From an uncultured Eubacteriales bacterium (GTDB taxonomy: Bacteria > Bacillota > Clostridia > Oscillospirales > CAG-272), in NCBI GenBank assembly GCA_934462825.1, contig CAKSIP010000001.1, positions 1 to 64,000 on the forward strand: 64,000 nt of DNA. The letters run 5' to 3'. Below are positions 34,313 through 42,978 of the stretch, in pieces; the stretch's first letter is position 1; every line of letters starts with the position of its first letter. Under the pieces are notes generated by a model that saw only the letters and a list, made by a program, of their open reading frames with translations, made no database searches and was not told the DNA's origin. The position numbers and the translations under genes are program-made.

Positions 34313-35713
34313 TCAGAATTGAATTTTATCGGCAATATAATTTTTCAACTCGGAAATCGGGATTCTCACCTGCTCCATGGTATCACGGTCGCGCACGGTT
34401 ACGCAGCCGTCCGTTTCCGAATCAAAGTCATACGTGACGCACAGAGGCGTTCCGATTTCATCCTGCCGACGGTATCTCTTACCGATGGAGCCGGTTTCAT
34501 CGTAGTCCACCATGAAGTCCTTGGACAAGTCCGCATAAATCTTTCCGGCGCCCTCCGCGAGCTTTTTGGAAAGCGGAAGGATCGCAGCCTTAAACGGCGC
34601 GATGGTCGGGTGAAAATGCATCACCACACGCACGTCATTTTTCTCGGCGTCCAGCACTTCTTCGTCATACGCTTCCACCAAAAGCGCCAGCATCATACGG
34701 TCAGCTCCCAGCGACGGCTCCACCACATACGGAATATAGTGTTCGTTCGTTTCGGCATCGAAATAGGTGAGATCCTGACCGGAATGCTTCGCATGCTGTG
34801 ACAGGTCGTAGTTGGTACGGTCGGCCACGCCCCACAATTCGCCCCAGCCAAAGGGGAAAAGATACTCAAAGTCCGTGGTAGCCTTGGAATAGAAAGACAG
34901 CTCTTCCGGTTCATGATCCCGCAAGCGAAGGTTCTCCTCCCGAATGTTCAGCGACTTCAACCAATCGTGGCAGTAGGTGCGCCAATATGCAAACCATTCC
35001 AGATCCGTATCGGGCTTGCAGAAGAACTCCAGCTCCATCTGTTCAAACTCGCGGATGCGGAAAATAAAGTTGCCGGGCGTGATCTCATTACGGAAGGATT
35101 TTCCCACTTGGCAAACGCCGAAGGGGAGCTTGCGGCGCGTGGTGCGCTGAATGTTCGAGAAGTTGACAAAAATCCCCTGTGCCGTTTCCGGGCGGAGGTA
35201 CACCTCGCTCTGCGAATCCTCTGTTACGCCCTGATGCGTTTTGAACATCAAATTGAACTTGCGAATGTCCGTAAAGTCCGACTTGCCGCAGCCCGGGCAA
35301 GGAACGTGATTTTCACGAATGTAGGTCAGAAGTGCCTCGCCGTCCATCGCTTCCACATTGACATCGGTAATATGGTTGTCCTTGACATACTGCTCCACCA
35401 GCTTGTCGGCGCGATGACGCATTTTGCAGGCCTTGCAGTCAATCAGCGGATCGTTGAAGGTGGCCACATGGCCCGAAGCAACCCATACGGCCGGGTTCAT
35501 CAAAATGGCCGAATCCAACCCCACATTATAAGGGTTTTCCTGCACAAATTTTTTCCACCATGCCCGTTTTACGTTGTTCTTCATTTCAACGCCCAAAGGG
35601 CCGAAGTCCCATGAGTTGGCAAGGCCGCCGTAAATATCGGAGCCGGGAAATACAAAACCGCGCCCTTTGCAAAGGGCAACAATTTTTTCCATGGTCTTTT
35701 CTGTGTTCTTCAT
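34313..35713 (-). CDS. glyS: Glycyl-tRNA synthetase, alpha2 (eukaryote-like) type
   Basis: A class II aminoacyl-tRNA synthetase charging tRNA-Gly. The 466-residue single-chain form is distinct from the alpha2beta2 enzyme of many bacteria. Visible are GGLANSWDFGPLG at the N-terminus, a CKAC...CPGC pair of knuckles suited to zinc, motif 2 in SFRNEITPGNFIFRIREFEQMELEFF, motif 3 with SLGADRMMLALLVEAY, and the anticodon-binding domain from about 360. The ATG at 35713 follows AAGGAG by eight bases. It is the last gene of a long leftward run. No T-box leader was seen, consistent with it being distal in an operon. Confidence 0.97.
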   Translation of the reverse strand: MKNTEKTMEKIVALCKGRGFVFPGSDIYGGLANSWDFGPLGVEMKNNVKRAWWKKFVQENPYNVGLDSAILMNPAVWVASGHVATFNDPLIDCKACKMRHRADKLVEQYVKDNHITDVNVEAMDGEALLTYIRENHVPCPGCGKSDFTDIRKFNLMFKTHQGVTEDSQSEVYLRPETAQGIFVNFSNIQRTTRRKLPFGVCQVGKSFRNEITPGNFIFRIREFEQMELEFFCKPDTDLEWFAYWRTYCHDWLKSLNIREENLRLRDHEPEELSFYSKATTDFEYLFPFGWGELWGVADRTNYDLSQHAKHSGQDLTYFDAETNEHYIPYVVEPSLGADRMMLALLVEAYDEEVLDAEKNDVRVVMHFHPTIAPFKAAILPLSKKLAEGAGKIYADLSKDFMVDYDETGSIGKRYRRQDEIGTPLCVTYDFDSETDGCVTVRDRDTMEQVRIPISELKNYIADKIQF

Positions 35714-35755
35714 AGAGATTCTCCTTACGAAAATATAAAAATAAAATTCAATCAA

Positions 35756-36739
35756 TCAAGCCCGACTGCTTGTTTCGGAGCGAAGCCGACGATATTTTTC
35801 CAACAGCGCCAGCACCTTGTTTTCCTCCGGGACAAAATACTTTTTTCCCCCGACGGCCTGCTCGTTGCCCGGCAGGGACAACACGCGCGTCGATAAGCGA
35901 TGCGCCTCAAACATCAGCCGCAATTCCTCGGTTCGTTCTTCCGCGTGAAAATCGGTCAGAACGCCCTCGGCCGAACGCAAGAGCCGGCAAAATTCCTCAT
36001 AAGTAAAGTCGTCCGCGATTTTTTTGGTCAAGCGCTTGGTGTACCCCTCCAAGGTTTCCTGGCGGGTAGCGCCGACGCCGGAATACGCATCAAAGCGGAG
36101 CATATCGACCGCCTGCGCTCCATTCAGCTTTTGAGAGCCGGATTTCACGCAAATATCAATGCCGCGCGACGGATCGGAAAAGATCATATCGCACTTCACC
36201 GTGTAAGTGACTTCTCCAAAGCCGTCCAAAAAAGCGGCCGCCGATTGCGGAGTGAAAAAGGCATAGGCATCCAACTCCACGCCAAGGAACGCGCGCATGC
36301 GCTGCAAAAAGAACTCTCGTCCATAGACCGACGGAATGTCCTCGGCACACATTTTCACATTCTTCACCGTCAAAAGCGTATCGCCCGGCACCGAAACCAA
36401 AAGCAACTCCCCCGTTTCGGCATCGAAGCGCACCCACAGTATGTTCGCGGCATGCACTTGACGATAACCCTCCAAGCCGACCGATGCGGAAGGCGTCGGA
36501 ATATCCAGGCCCAACACATTTTTCACCGAAACCGGATCATAATCCCGAAAAACCGTCGGAGCATAATCCGTCAGCACCAAAAGCCAATTTATGGTTTTTC
36601 CCGGCACACGGGGCGTTTCTTTGGAAAGGGGATCCGGCGATTTTCGCCCAAAGGTCAGCGCACCGGCAATGGCCAGCGCCGTCACAGTAAAAAGCAGAGC
36701 CGAAGCCGTTAAAGCCAACAGAAACTTTTTGATCAGCAC
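35756..36739 (-). CDS. LytR-CpsA-Psr (LCP)-like membrane protein, degenerate active site
   Basis: A 327-residue protein with one N-terminal membrane segment (about 5-28) and an extracytoplasmic domain resembling LCP phosphotransferases, which attach teichoic acids or polysaccharides to peptidoglycan. Family echoes are ILWVRFDAETGELLLVSVPGDTLL, DAYAFFTPQSAAAFLDGFGEV and LNGAQAVDMLRF. The catalytic SIPRDT reads SVPGDT, the earlier Arg-x-Asp region reads HAAN, and the RxRxxDxDxxRxxRQ block is reduced to RFDAYSGVGATRQ. It may be an inactive paralogue. Start is GTG at 36739 with GGGAGG eight bases upstream. It sits between pmbA and glyS. Confidence 0.75.
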   Translation of the reverse strand: MLIKKFLLALTASALLFTVTALAIAGALTFGRKSPDPLSKETPRVPGKTINWLLVLTDYAPTVFRDYDPVSVKNVLGLDIPTPSASVGLEGYRQVHAANILWVRFDAETGELLLVSVPGDTLLTVKNVKMCAEDIPSVYGREFFLQRMRAFLGVELDAYAFFTPQSAAAFLDGFGEVTYTVKCDMIFSDPSRGIDICVKSGSQKLNGAQAVDMLRFDAYSGVGATRQETLEGYTKRLTKKIADDFTYEEFCRLLRSAEGVLTDFHAEERTEELRLMFEAHRLSTRVLSLPGNEQAVGGKKYFVPEENKVLALLEKYRRLRSETSSRA

Positions 36740-36799
36740 GTCTCACGCCTCCCTTCTCTTTGACCTTGACGTTGCCTGTATCGTGGTATAAATGGACGA

Positions 36800-38137
36800 T
36801 CAGCCTGCCACACTGATGGAATGAACCAGCACGCAGGGGGCGCCGAACGTGGTAAAGCCACCCAGCTGGATTTTAACTTCATCCGAAACGGCGACAATGT
36901 TTTTCAAAAGATCAAAGAAATTGCCTGCCACGGTAAAAGTTTTGACCGGTCTGCCCTTTTGTCCGTTTTCAATCATAAAGCCGGAAGCCTCCACGGAAAA
37001 GTCCCCCGTCTGTTCATTGACGCCTGCATGCAAGCCGCCAAGCTCATCGACATAAATCCCCTGCCCCGCCTTGGCAAGCAGCTCCGCTTCCGTCATATTT
37101 GAGCCTTCGATACAGAAGCAATACGGGCTGACGTCCACGCTGGCAGAATAGCTATGCTTGCTGGCATTGCCCGTTGTCTGCACACCCATTTTTTGCGCCA
37201 CGGCGAGATTGTACAAAAGCGTTTTCAGCACGCCCTTGTCCACTACATTTTTGCGGTACGTAGCCACCCCTTCCGCGTCAAAAGGCGTCTGAAATTCATA
37301 CCCTTTGCGGAAAGGATCATCGGAAATGATCACACAATCAGCCGCAATTTTTTCGCCTTCCTTCCCTTTCAGAAGAGAAAGTCCCATCATAGCGTTTTTA
37401 GCCGAAAACACCGACGAAAAGGCCGCCAAAAGCTGGGCCATCGTGCTTTTGTCAAAAACCACCGAATAAACGCCCGTTTCCACATGGCCGGCTCCGATTT
37501 TAGCCAGCGCGTCTTTCACGGCTTTTTCGGCCATTCCGTCAAAATCCGTTTTCTGACTGCCCGAACGCATTTCAAAACTACTTGCCGGTTCGTTATCCAC
37601 ATTTACCACCGCCATAGCGTAACCGAGGTTTCTCCCCACATGATTGGACAAATCCAAGCCGTGAGAATTGACAATGCGAACCGTCATCTCCGAAGACATC
37701 ACGGCGGCCTCGGAGCCTTCTGTCACGTGGCTGTCCGCCGCGTACATCTGCTCTTGGATGTCAAGCGCCATTTGTTTGATATGAGCGGCATCCAAAACAA
37801 CAGGCTCCGGCGCGTTAATGGTCTGATACGCCTCAGAGCCGGCAAAAATTATGCCCTCTCCCTCGCTTTCCAAATACCCCGCATTGGCGGCGGCGCGCCC
37901 AACCAAAGCCTCCATTTCATCGGTATCCATCAGCTCGGTCGATGCATATCCGATTTTGCCATTTACATTGCAGCGAAAGCAAAGACCGCCGCTGATCGTT
38001 CCGGTCAGTGAGCTGATCTCGTGCTTCAACGTCTCGGCCGAAACACTGCGATCCTGCATATAATAAATCTCATATTCCGCAATGCCGGCACGGGCGGCTG
38101 CCTGCGCAATGGCTTGCTTTATTTTATTAAAATCCAT
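36800..38137 (-). CDS. pmbA: TldE/PmbA family metalloprotease subunit
   Basis: PmbA (TldE) forms a heterodimer with TldD that degrades unfolded peptides and matures certain peptide natural products; TldE lacks the metal site and the dimer works in the cytosol. The 445-residue product has the family order: an N-terminal domain with EIYYMQDRSVSAETL and a C-terminal domain with SPYCFCIEGSNMTEAELLAKAGQGIYVDELGGLHAGVNEQTGDFSVEASG. That GIYV/NxxTGDFS region is diagnostic. No HExxxH is present, as expected for this partner. It follows tldD by 48 bases. Confidence 0.95.
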   Translation of the reverse strand: MDFNKIKQAIAQAAARAGIAEYEIYYMQDRSVSAETLKHEISSLTGTISGGLCFRCNVNGKIGYASTELMDTDEMEALVGRAAANAGYLESEGEGIIFAGSEAYQTINAPEPVVLDAAHIKQMALDIQEQMYAADSHVTEGSEAAVMSSEMTVRIVNSHGLDLSNHVGRNLGYAMAVVNVDNEPASSFEMRSGSQKTDFDGMAEKAVKDALAKIGAGHVETGVYSVVFDKSTMAQLLAAFSSVFSAKNAMMGLSLLKGKEGEKIAADCVIISDDPFRKGYEFQTPFDAEGVATYRKNVVDKGVLKTLLYNLAVAQKMGVQTTGNASKHSYSASVDVSPYCFCIEGSNMTEAELLAKAGQGIYVDELGGLHAGVNEQTGDFSVEASGFMIENGQKGRPVKTFTVAGNFFDLLKNIVAVSDEVKIQLGGFTTFGAPCVLVHSISVAG

Positions 38138-38185
38138 ATGGATGCCTTCCTTTCTTTCCTCTCGTTTTCTGCGTTATCATGCCCT

Positions 38186-39571
38186 TCATTCGTTGCGACC
38201 GCCAACCGTTATGGACGAAACGCGGATCAGCGGCTGTCCCACATCGGTAGGCACGCTTCCGCTGGAAGAACCGCACATACCTTGTGCGGTAGCAAGATTT
38301 TGTCCCACCATATCAATGTTGCGGAGAATTTCGCTTCCGGTTCCGATCAGGCAAGCGCCGCGCACCGCTTCGCAAATTTTTCCGTTTCGCACGATATAGC
38401 CCTCATTGACGGAAAAGTTAAATTCCCCGGTAATGGGATCCACGGAACCGCCGCCCATGGACTTTGCATAGAGGCCGTACTCCATGGAGGCAATAATGTC
38501 TTCGTTTTTATCCGGCCCATTATCAATAAAGGTATTCGTCATACGGGACGTCGGCTCAAAGGTATAATTTTGTCTGCGGCTGTTGCCGGTCATGGGCAGG
38601 CCCATCCGGCGGGAGCCGAGGCGATCTATCATATAGGATTTCAAAATTCCCTTTTCAATCAGCACATTGCGCTGAGACGGATGTCCCTCGTCATCCACAT
38701 TGACGGAGCCCCAACCATTGGGAATCGTTCCGTCGTCGATGGCCGTCACCTTCTCGCAGGCGATTCTCTGTCCCAGCTTGCCGGCCATTTCGGAGCGTCC
38801 CGTCGCTACGGCCGTTGCCTCCAGCGAATGTCCGCAGGCCTCATGGAAAATCACTCCGCCAAAGCCGTTTTCAATGGCCACCATCATTTTCCCGGCCGGA
38901 CAATACACCGCGCCAAGGTTCGTCATAGCTTGCTTGGCGGCCTTCAAGCCGATAGAACGGGGCGTAACCTTTTCAAAAAATTCAAGGCCGCTTCCGCTGC
39001 CGGGCGCATCATAGCCCGATTGATTTTCGTTGCCGTCGCTGGCAATCGCGTTAATAAACATACGGCTGCGTATGCTTCGATTCGTTGTCAGCAGGCCTTC
39101 GGTATTGGCCACAAGAATATTGTGATCCACGCAGGCAAGTTGGCCGACCACCTGCACGATCTTTTCGTCATAGTTTTTGGCTGTTTCACAGCCTTCCTTC
39201 AAAAGGTCGATTTTCTGTTTTGTCTCGGCAGAGGTTCCCACCATCTTCACCGGGTGAATATTGGGAAACACGCGCTCGGTCAGGTGGATGGAGCACGGCA
39301 CAGAGGCGTCACCGGCCGCTTGTGCCACAGCCGCCGCACACTGCAAAATGCCCTCGCGGGACAAATCGGAAGTGGAAGAAAAAACGGTTTTCGTGCCGAG
39401 AAAGGCCCGAATCCCCACGCCGGCCACCGTGCCGTCGTTGATCAAATCAATTTTCCCATCCATCAAACGGATCTGGTTGTTTCGGGTTCTTTCTCCATAA
39501 AGCTCGACAAAATCGGCACCGGTTGACATGGCAATTTCCAAGGCTTCCGACAGGACTTTTTCCGGTATCAT
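38186..39571 (-). CDS. tldD: Zinc metalloprotease TldD
   Basis: TldD is the catalytic subunit of the TldD-TldE protease. The 461-residue product has the HExxxH motif in GGVIFHEACGHSLEAT (about residues 248-262), with further ligands expected in the C-terminal part near MGGGSVDPITGEFNFSVNEGYIV. The ATG at 39571 follows AAAGGAA by about nine bases; a start six codons earlier lacks a site. It lies between tgt (24 bases) and pmbA (48 bases). No peptide-antibiotic precursor was noticed nearby, so general proteolysis is the likelier role. Confidence 0.96.
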   Translation of the reverse strand: MIPEKVLSEALEIAMSTGADFVELYGERTRNNQIRLMDGKIDLINDGTVAGVGIRAFLGTKTVFSSTSDLSREGILQCAAAVAQAAGDASVPCSIHLTERVFPNIHPVKMVGTSAETKQKIDLLKEGCETAKNYDEKIVQVVGQLACVDHNILVANTEGLLTTNRSIRSRMFINAIASDGNENQSGYDAPGSGSGLEFFEKVTPRSIGLKAAKQAMTNLGAVYCPAGKMMVAIENGFGGVIFHEACGHSLEATAVATGRSEMAGKLGQRIACEKVTAIDDGTIPNGWGSVNVDDEGHPSQRNVLIEKGILKSYMIDRLGSRRMGLPMTGNSRRQNYTFEPTSRMTNTFIDNGPDKNEDIIASMEYGLYAKSMGGGSVDPITGEFNFSVNEGYIVRNGKICEAVRGACLIGTGSEILRNIDMVGQNLATAQGMCGSSSGSVPTDVGQPLIRVSSITVGGRNE

Positions 39572-39595
39572 AATTGAATTTCCTTTCATCTGAAT

Positions 39596-40732
39596 TTAAT
39601 CGGCGCTTCTTTCGGCAAGAAGCACACGGTATTTCTGATAGAAGCTCTCATAATAGCCGCCATCCAGGGCCTTGCGAATTTCCTCCATCAGGGTGTTGTA
39701 AAAGTAAAGGTTGTGTGCCACGGCCAGGCGCATCCCAAGCGATTCCTTGGCCTTGATCAGGTGCCGAATGTACGCTCTGGAATAATTTCGGCAAGCGGGG
39801 CAACCGCAGTTTTCATCAAACGGACGAGGATCTTTGGCGTATTTTTCGTTAAGCAGATTCATCTTTCCGTGCCATGTAAACAGGTTGCCATGACGGGCAT
39901 TCCGGCTGGGCATCACGCAATCAAAGAAGTCCACCCCGAGATGCACCGCCTCCAAAATATTCACGGGGGTTCCCACGCCCATCAGATAGCGAGGCTTTTC
40001 CACCGGCATATACGGCTCCACGGCGTCGATGATGCGGTACATTTCTTCGGTTTCTTCTCCCACGGCCAAACCGCCGATGGCATAGCCGTCCAGCCCCATT
40101 TCGGCAATTTGCCGCATATTGTCCACACGCACATCCTCATAGGTGCCGCCCTGATTGATTCCGAACAAAAGCTGATGCCGGTTAATCGTATCGGGCAAGG
40201 TGTTGAGTCTTTCCATTTCCTTTTTACAGCGGGCGAGCCAGCGGATCGTCCGAGCCGAGGAAGCCTGCACATATTGATACGGTGCGGGGTTTTCTATGCA
40301 CTCGTCAAAGGCCATTGCAATGGTAGACGCAAGATTCGACTGAATCTGCATGCTTTCCTCCGGCCCCATAAAAATCCGTTTCCCGTCGATGTGCGAGGCA
40401 AAGCGAACGCCTTCCTCGGTAATCTTTCGCAGCTGAGAAAGGGAAAACACCTGAAAGCCGCCGCTGTCGGTCAGAATCGGGCCTTGCCAATTCATAAATT
40501 TATGCAAACCGCCCATTTCACGGATCAATCCGTCTCCGGGACGAAGATGCAAATGGTACGTATTGGACAATTCCACCTGACAGTGAAGCTCCACCAATTC
40601 TTTGGAAGAAATACCTCCCTTGATCGCGGCACAAGTGCCGACATTCATAAATACCGGGGTTTGAATATCTCCGTGCACCGTGTGAAAAATTCCTCTCCGG
40701 GCACGCCCTTCTTTTTTCAGCAATTCAAACAT
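39596..40732 (-). CDS. tgt: tRNA-guanine transglycosylase
   Basis: Tgt swaps guanine-34 of tRNAs with GUN anticodons for the queuosine precursor preQ1. The 378-residue protein shows SNTYHLHLRPG, the catalytic Asp in ILTDSGGFQVFSL, GGLAVGE, RYLMGVGTP, the second catalytic Asp in VDFFDCVMPSRNAR, and the zinc site CGCPACRNYSRAYIRHL. All canonical residues are present. The ribosome-binding site AAAGGAAA is rather far (about 13 bases). Context is the miaB/mut/tgt cluster, linking tRNA modification with repair genes; no other queuosine genes are in the window. Confidence 0.97.
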   Translation of the reverse strand: MFELLKKEGRARRGIFHTVHGDIQTPVFMNVGTCAAIKGGISSKELVELHCQVELSNTYHLHLRPGDGLIREMGGLHKFMNWQGPILTDSGGFQVFSLSQLRKITEEGVRFASHIDGKRIFMGPEESMQIQSNLASTIAMAFDECIENPAPYQYVQASSARTIRWLARCKKEMERLNTLPDTINRHQLLFGINQGGTYEDVRVDNMRQIAEMGLDGYAIGGLAVGEETEEMYRIIDAVEPYMPVEKPRYLMGVGTPVNILEAVHLGVDFFDCVMPSRNARHGNLFTWHGKMNLLNEKYAKDPRPFDENCGCPACRNYSRAYIRHLIKAKESLGMRLAVAHNLYFYNTLMEEIRKALDGGYYESFYQKYRVLLAERSAD

Positions 40733-40792
40733 GGGTCTTGCTTGTTTCCTTTCGCTTCAATTCTTTGCTCTTTGCGTCCTGCGGGACGCGCA

Positions 40793-42946
40793 TCATTCCC
40801 TTCCGAACTGCCGCTCGATGTTTTTCTTGGACAAAACCATGGCTACCGGCCGACCGTGCGGGCACACGGTAATATCCGGCAATTCCATCAGACGGGCGAT
40901 CAGCCAAGCCACGTATTCCGGCGGGTATTCTTTTCCCCCTTTGATGGAGGCTTTACAAGCCGCCTGATACAGCGCTTTTTCAAAAAGGATGTTTCGTGTT
41001 ATATCCGCTTGGCCGGTTCCGTTGGTCAAGCGATCGGCCATAGCCGTAATCATATCGTTCACCGCTTCCGAGTCCACGCCGACCGGAACGGCCGTCACGC
41101 TGACGGTATTGCGGGCCGTGGAAAAAGAGAAGCCCAGCGCCTCAATTTCCTCCCGATACAGTTCGATCGTTTGAACCTCCTGGGAGGTGAGCATCACGTC
41201 AATGGGCAACAGCAAAAGCTGCGACGGACGCTCTCCGGCATACATGCCCGCCTTCAATTTTTCAAAATTGATTCGTTCATGGGCTGCGTGTTTATCCACC
41301 AACAGCACCTTATCCATAAGCTCCACCACCACATAGCAGTGGAACAGCTCTCCGACGATTCTGTAATCCGGGATGGTTGCCGCCGCTGGCGGCTCGGACG
41401 ACGCTCTCTGTGATTCCGTCGGATCCGAAAGCGACCTTCCCGGAGGTTCTTCTATCCTGTCCGTCAAGCCTTGCGTTTCCTCCGGCGCATGCGGCATGGC
41501 CGGCCGGGCTTTCTCATCCGGCTCTCCCGTCGCTCGCGCTTCCGCTTGACCTGCTTCCACGGCAGGGACCTTGGCCCCATATAGCTTTGCGGCATCGGGT
41601 GCTTTGTTATCCTCCGCCGTCCGAAGGAGTGCTTCGCGGTTGGCTACAAGGCTCCCGTCGGTATTTCTTGTGTCAAGCGGCTCCTGCCAAGACGCTTTTG
41701 TTTTGGGATCGGCATGGGTATATTTCTTTGCATATTCCTCCGCCGTCATGTGGACGAAACCGGCTTCGGGCGTTGCGTTGGCACGACCGGCGCCGAGATT
41801 TTCCATCGTCAGCTGGCGTTTTTGCGCGGATTCTCCACGAATCGCTTCCTCCACCGGCATCTTCATTTCTGACACCTTCACATAGGGGGAACGAAGGGAA
41901 AGTGCCGCTCCGCCGGCCTTGTTTGCGTTGCCGCTCAATTGAAAATCCGGCCGGGAACGGTTGGTTTCCAACGCGGCGCGCACGGTATAGTAAATCGCCT
42001 CAAACACAGCTTTTTCATTGGAAAACTTCACTTCCAGCTTGGAGGGATGCACATTGACATCCACACGCGCGGGGTTAAGAACCATGTTCAAAACGCAAAC
42101 CGGAAATTTTTCTGTCGGGCAATACGAGATATACGCCTGCTCCAAGGCTGCGCCGGCCGTGCGGCTTTTGATAAAGCGACCGTTCAAAAAGAAGTTTTGA
42201 TAGTTTCGGTTTCCCTTGACATTGTCCGGGCATCCGATAAACCCGGTCACACGGATTCCGTCGGTATCGCTGTCCACCGGAATGAGCCGCTTGGCAAAAT
42301 CCCGGCCGAACACCGAATAGATTGCATTTTGCAGTTTTCCGTCGCCCCCGGTTTCCAATTTCACCTGGCCGTCGCAAATCAAGCGAACCGCCACCTCCGG
42401 GTGGGACAGCGCCACTTTTTCCACGTTGGCCGTCACAGCCATCGCTTCCGTGACATCCCGCTTCAAAAACTTCCGGCGAGCCGGGACGTTTTCAAACAAA
42501 TTTTCCACGATTACCGTAGTTCCTTTGGAGCAACCGCGTTCACTGACACCGAGAATATCGCCGCAGGAAACCTCCAGCATCGCTCCCATTTCGGCGTCTG
42601 CCGTTTTGGAAAGGATCCGTACATCCGCCACCGCGGAAATGGCCGCCAGCGCTTCTCCGCGGAATCCGAGGGTGATGATTTTTTCAAGGTCTTCTTCCTC
42701 GCGGATTTTGCTGGTCGCATGACGGCGAATGGCCATGGGAAGATCTTCGGGTGTCATGCCGCAGCCATTGTCGGACACGCGCATATAGGTCACACCGCCG
42801 TTTTGAATCTCCACGGTGATATGATCGGCTCCGGCATCAATGGAGTTTTCCATCAGCTCTTTCACTGCCGAAGCCGGGCGATCCACCACTTCGCCGGCGG
42901 CAATCAGGTTAGCCACTGCGAAGGACAGCACGTTAATTTTTCCCAT
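40793..42946 (-). CDS. mutL: DNA mismatch repair protein MutL
   Basis: MutL couples mismatch recognition by MutS to strand incision. The 717-residue protein has the GHKL ATPase N-terminus (AAGEVVDRPASAVKELMENSIDAGA, DNGCGM, TLGFRGEAL) and a variable linker of about 180 residues rich in Ala, Glu and Pro. The C-terminal dimerisation domain bears the endonuclease motif DKHAAHERINFE (about residue 540) and CPHGRP near the end, both features of nicking MutL proteins found where MutH is absent. AAAGGAG lies about ten bases ahead of the ATG. It follows mutS by 32 bases. Confidence 0.97.
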   Translation of the reverse strand: MGKINVLSFAVANLIAAGEVVDRPASAVKELMENSIDAGADHITVEIQNGGVTYMRVSDNGCGMTPEDLPMAIRRHATSKIREEEDLEKIITLGFRGEALAAISAVADVRILSKTADAEMGAMLEVSCGDILGVSERGCSKGTTVIVENLFENVPARRKFLKRDVTEAMAVTANVEKVALSHPEVAVRLICDGQVKLETGGDGKLQNAIYSVFGRDFAKRLIPVDSDTDGIRVTGFIGCPDNVKGNRNYQNFFLNGRFIKSRTAGAALEQAYISYCPTEKFPVCVLNMVLNPARVDVNVHPSKLEVKFSNEKAVFEAIYYTVRAALETNRSRPDFQLSGNANKAGGAALSLRSPYVKVSEMKMPVEEAIRGESAQKRQLTMENLGAGRANATPEAGFVHMTAEEYAKKYTHADPKTKASWQEPLDTRNTDGSLVANREALLRTAEDNKAPDAAKLYGAKVPAVEAGQAEARATGEPDEKARPAMPHAPEETQGLTDRIEEPPGRSLSDPTESQRASSEPPAAATIPDYRIVGELFHCYVVVELMDKVLLVDKHAAHERINFEKLKAGMYAGERPSQLLLLPIDVMLTSQEVQTIELYREEIEALGFSFSTARNTVSVTAVPVGVDSEAVNDMITAMADRLTNGTGQADITRNILFEKALYQAACKASIKGGKEYPPEYVAWLIARLMELPDITVCPHGRPVAMVLSKKNIERQFGRE

Positions 42947-42978
42947 AGACCTTAACTCCTTTCCCCCGGATTTTACCG

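Noticed and set aside
35713..36800. T-box riboswitch for glyS
   Set aside because: The intergenic gaps before glyS and the LCP-like gene are too short (about 42 and 60 bases) and no specifier stem is seen.
39713..41413. 566-codon plus-strand frame opposite tgt and mutL
   Set aside because: Spans two real genes on the other strand and has biased His/Arg/Phe composition typical of antisense frames.
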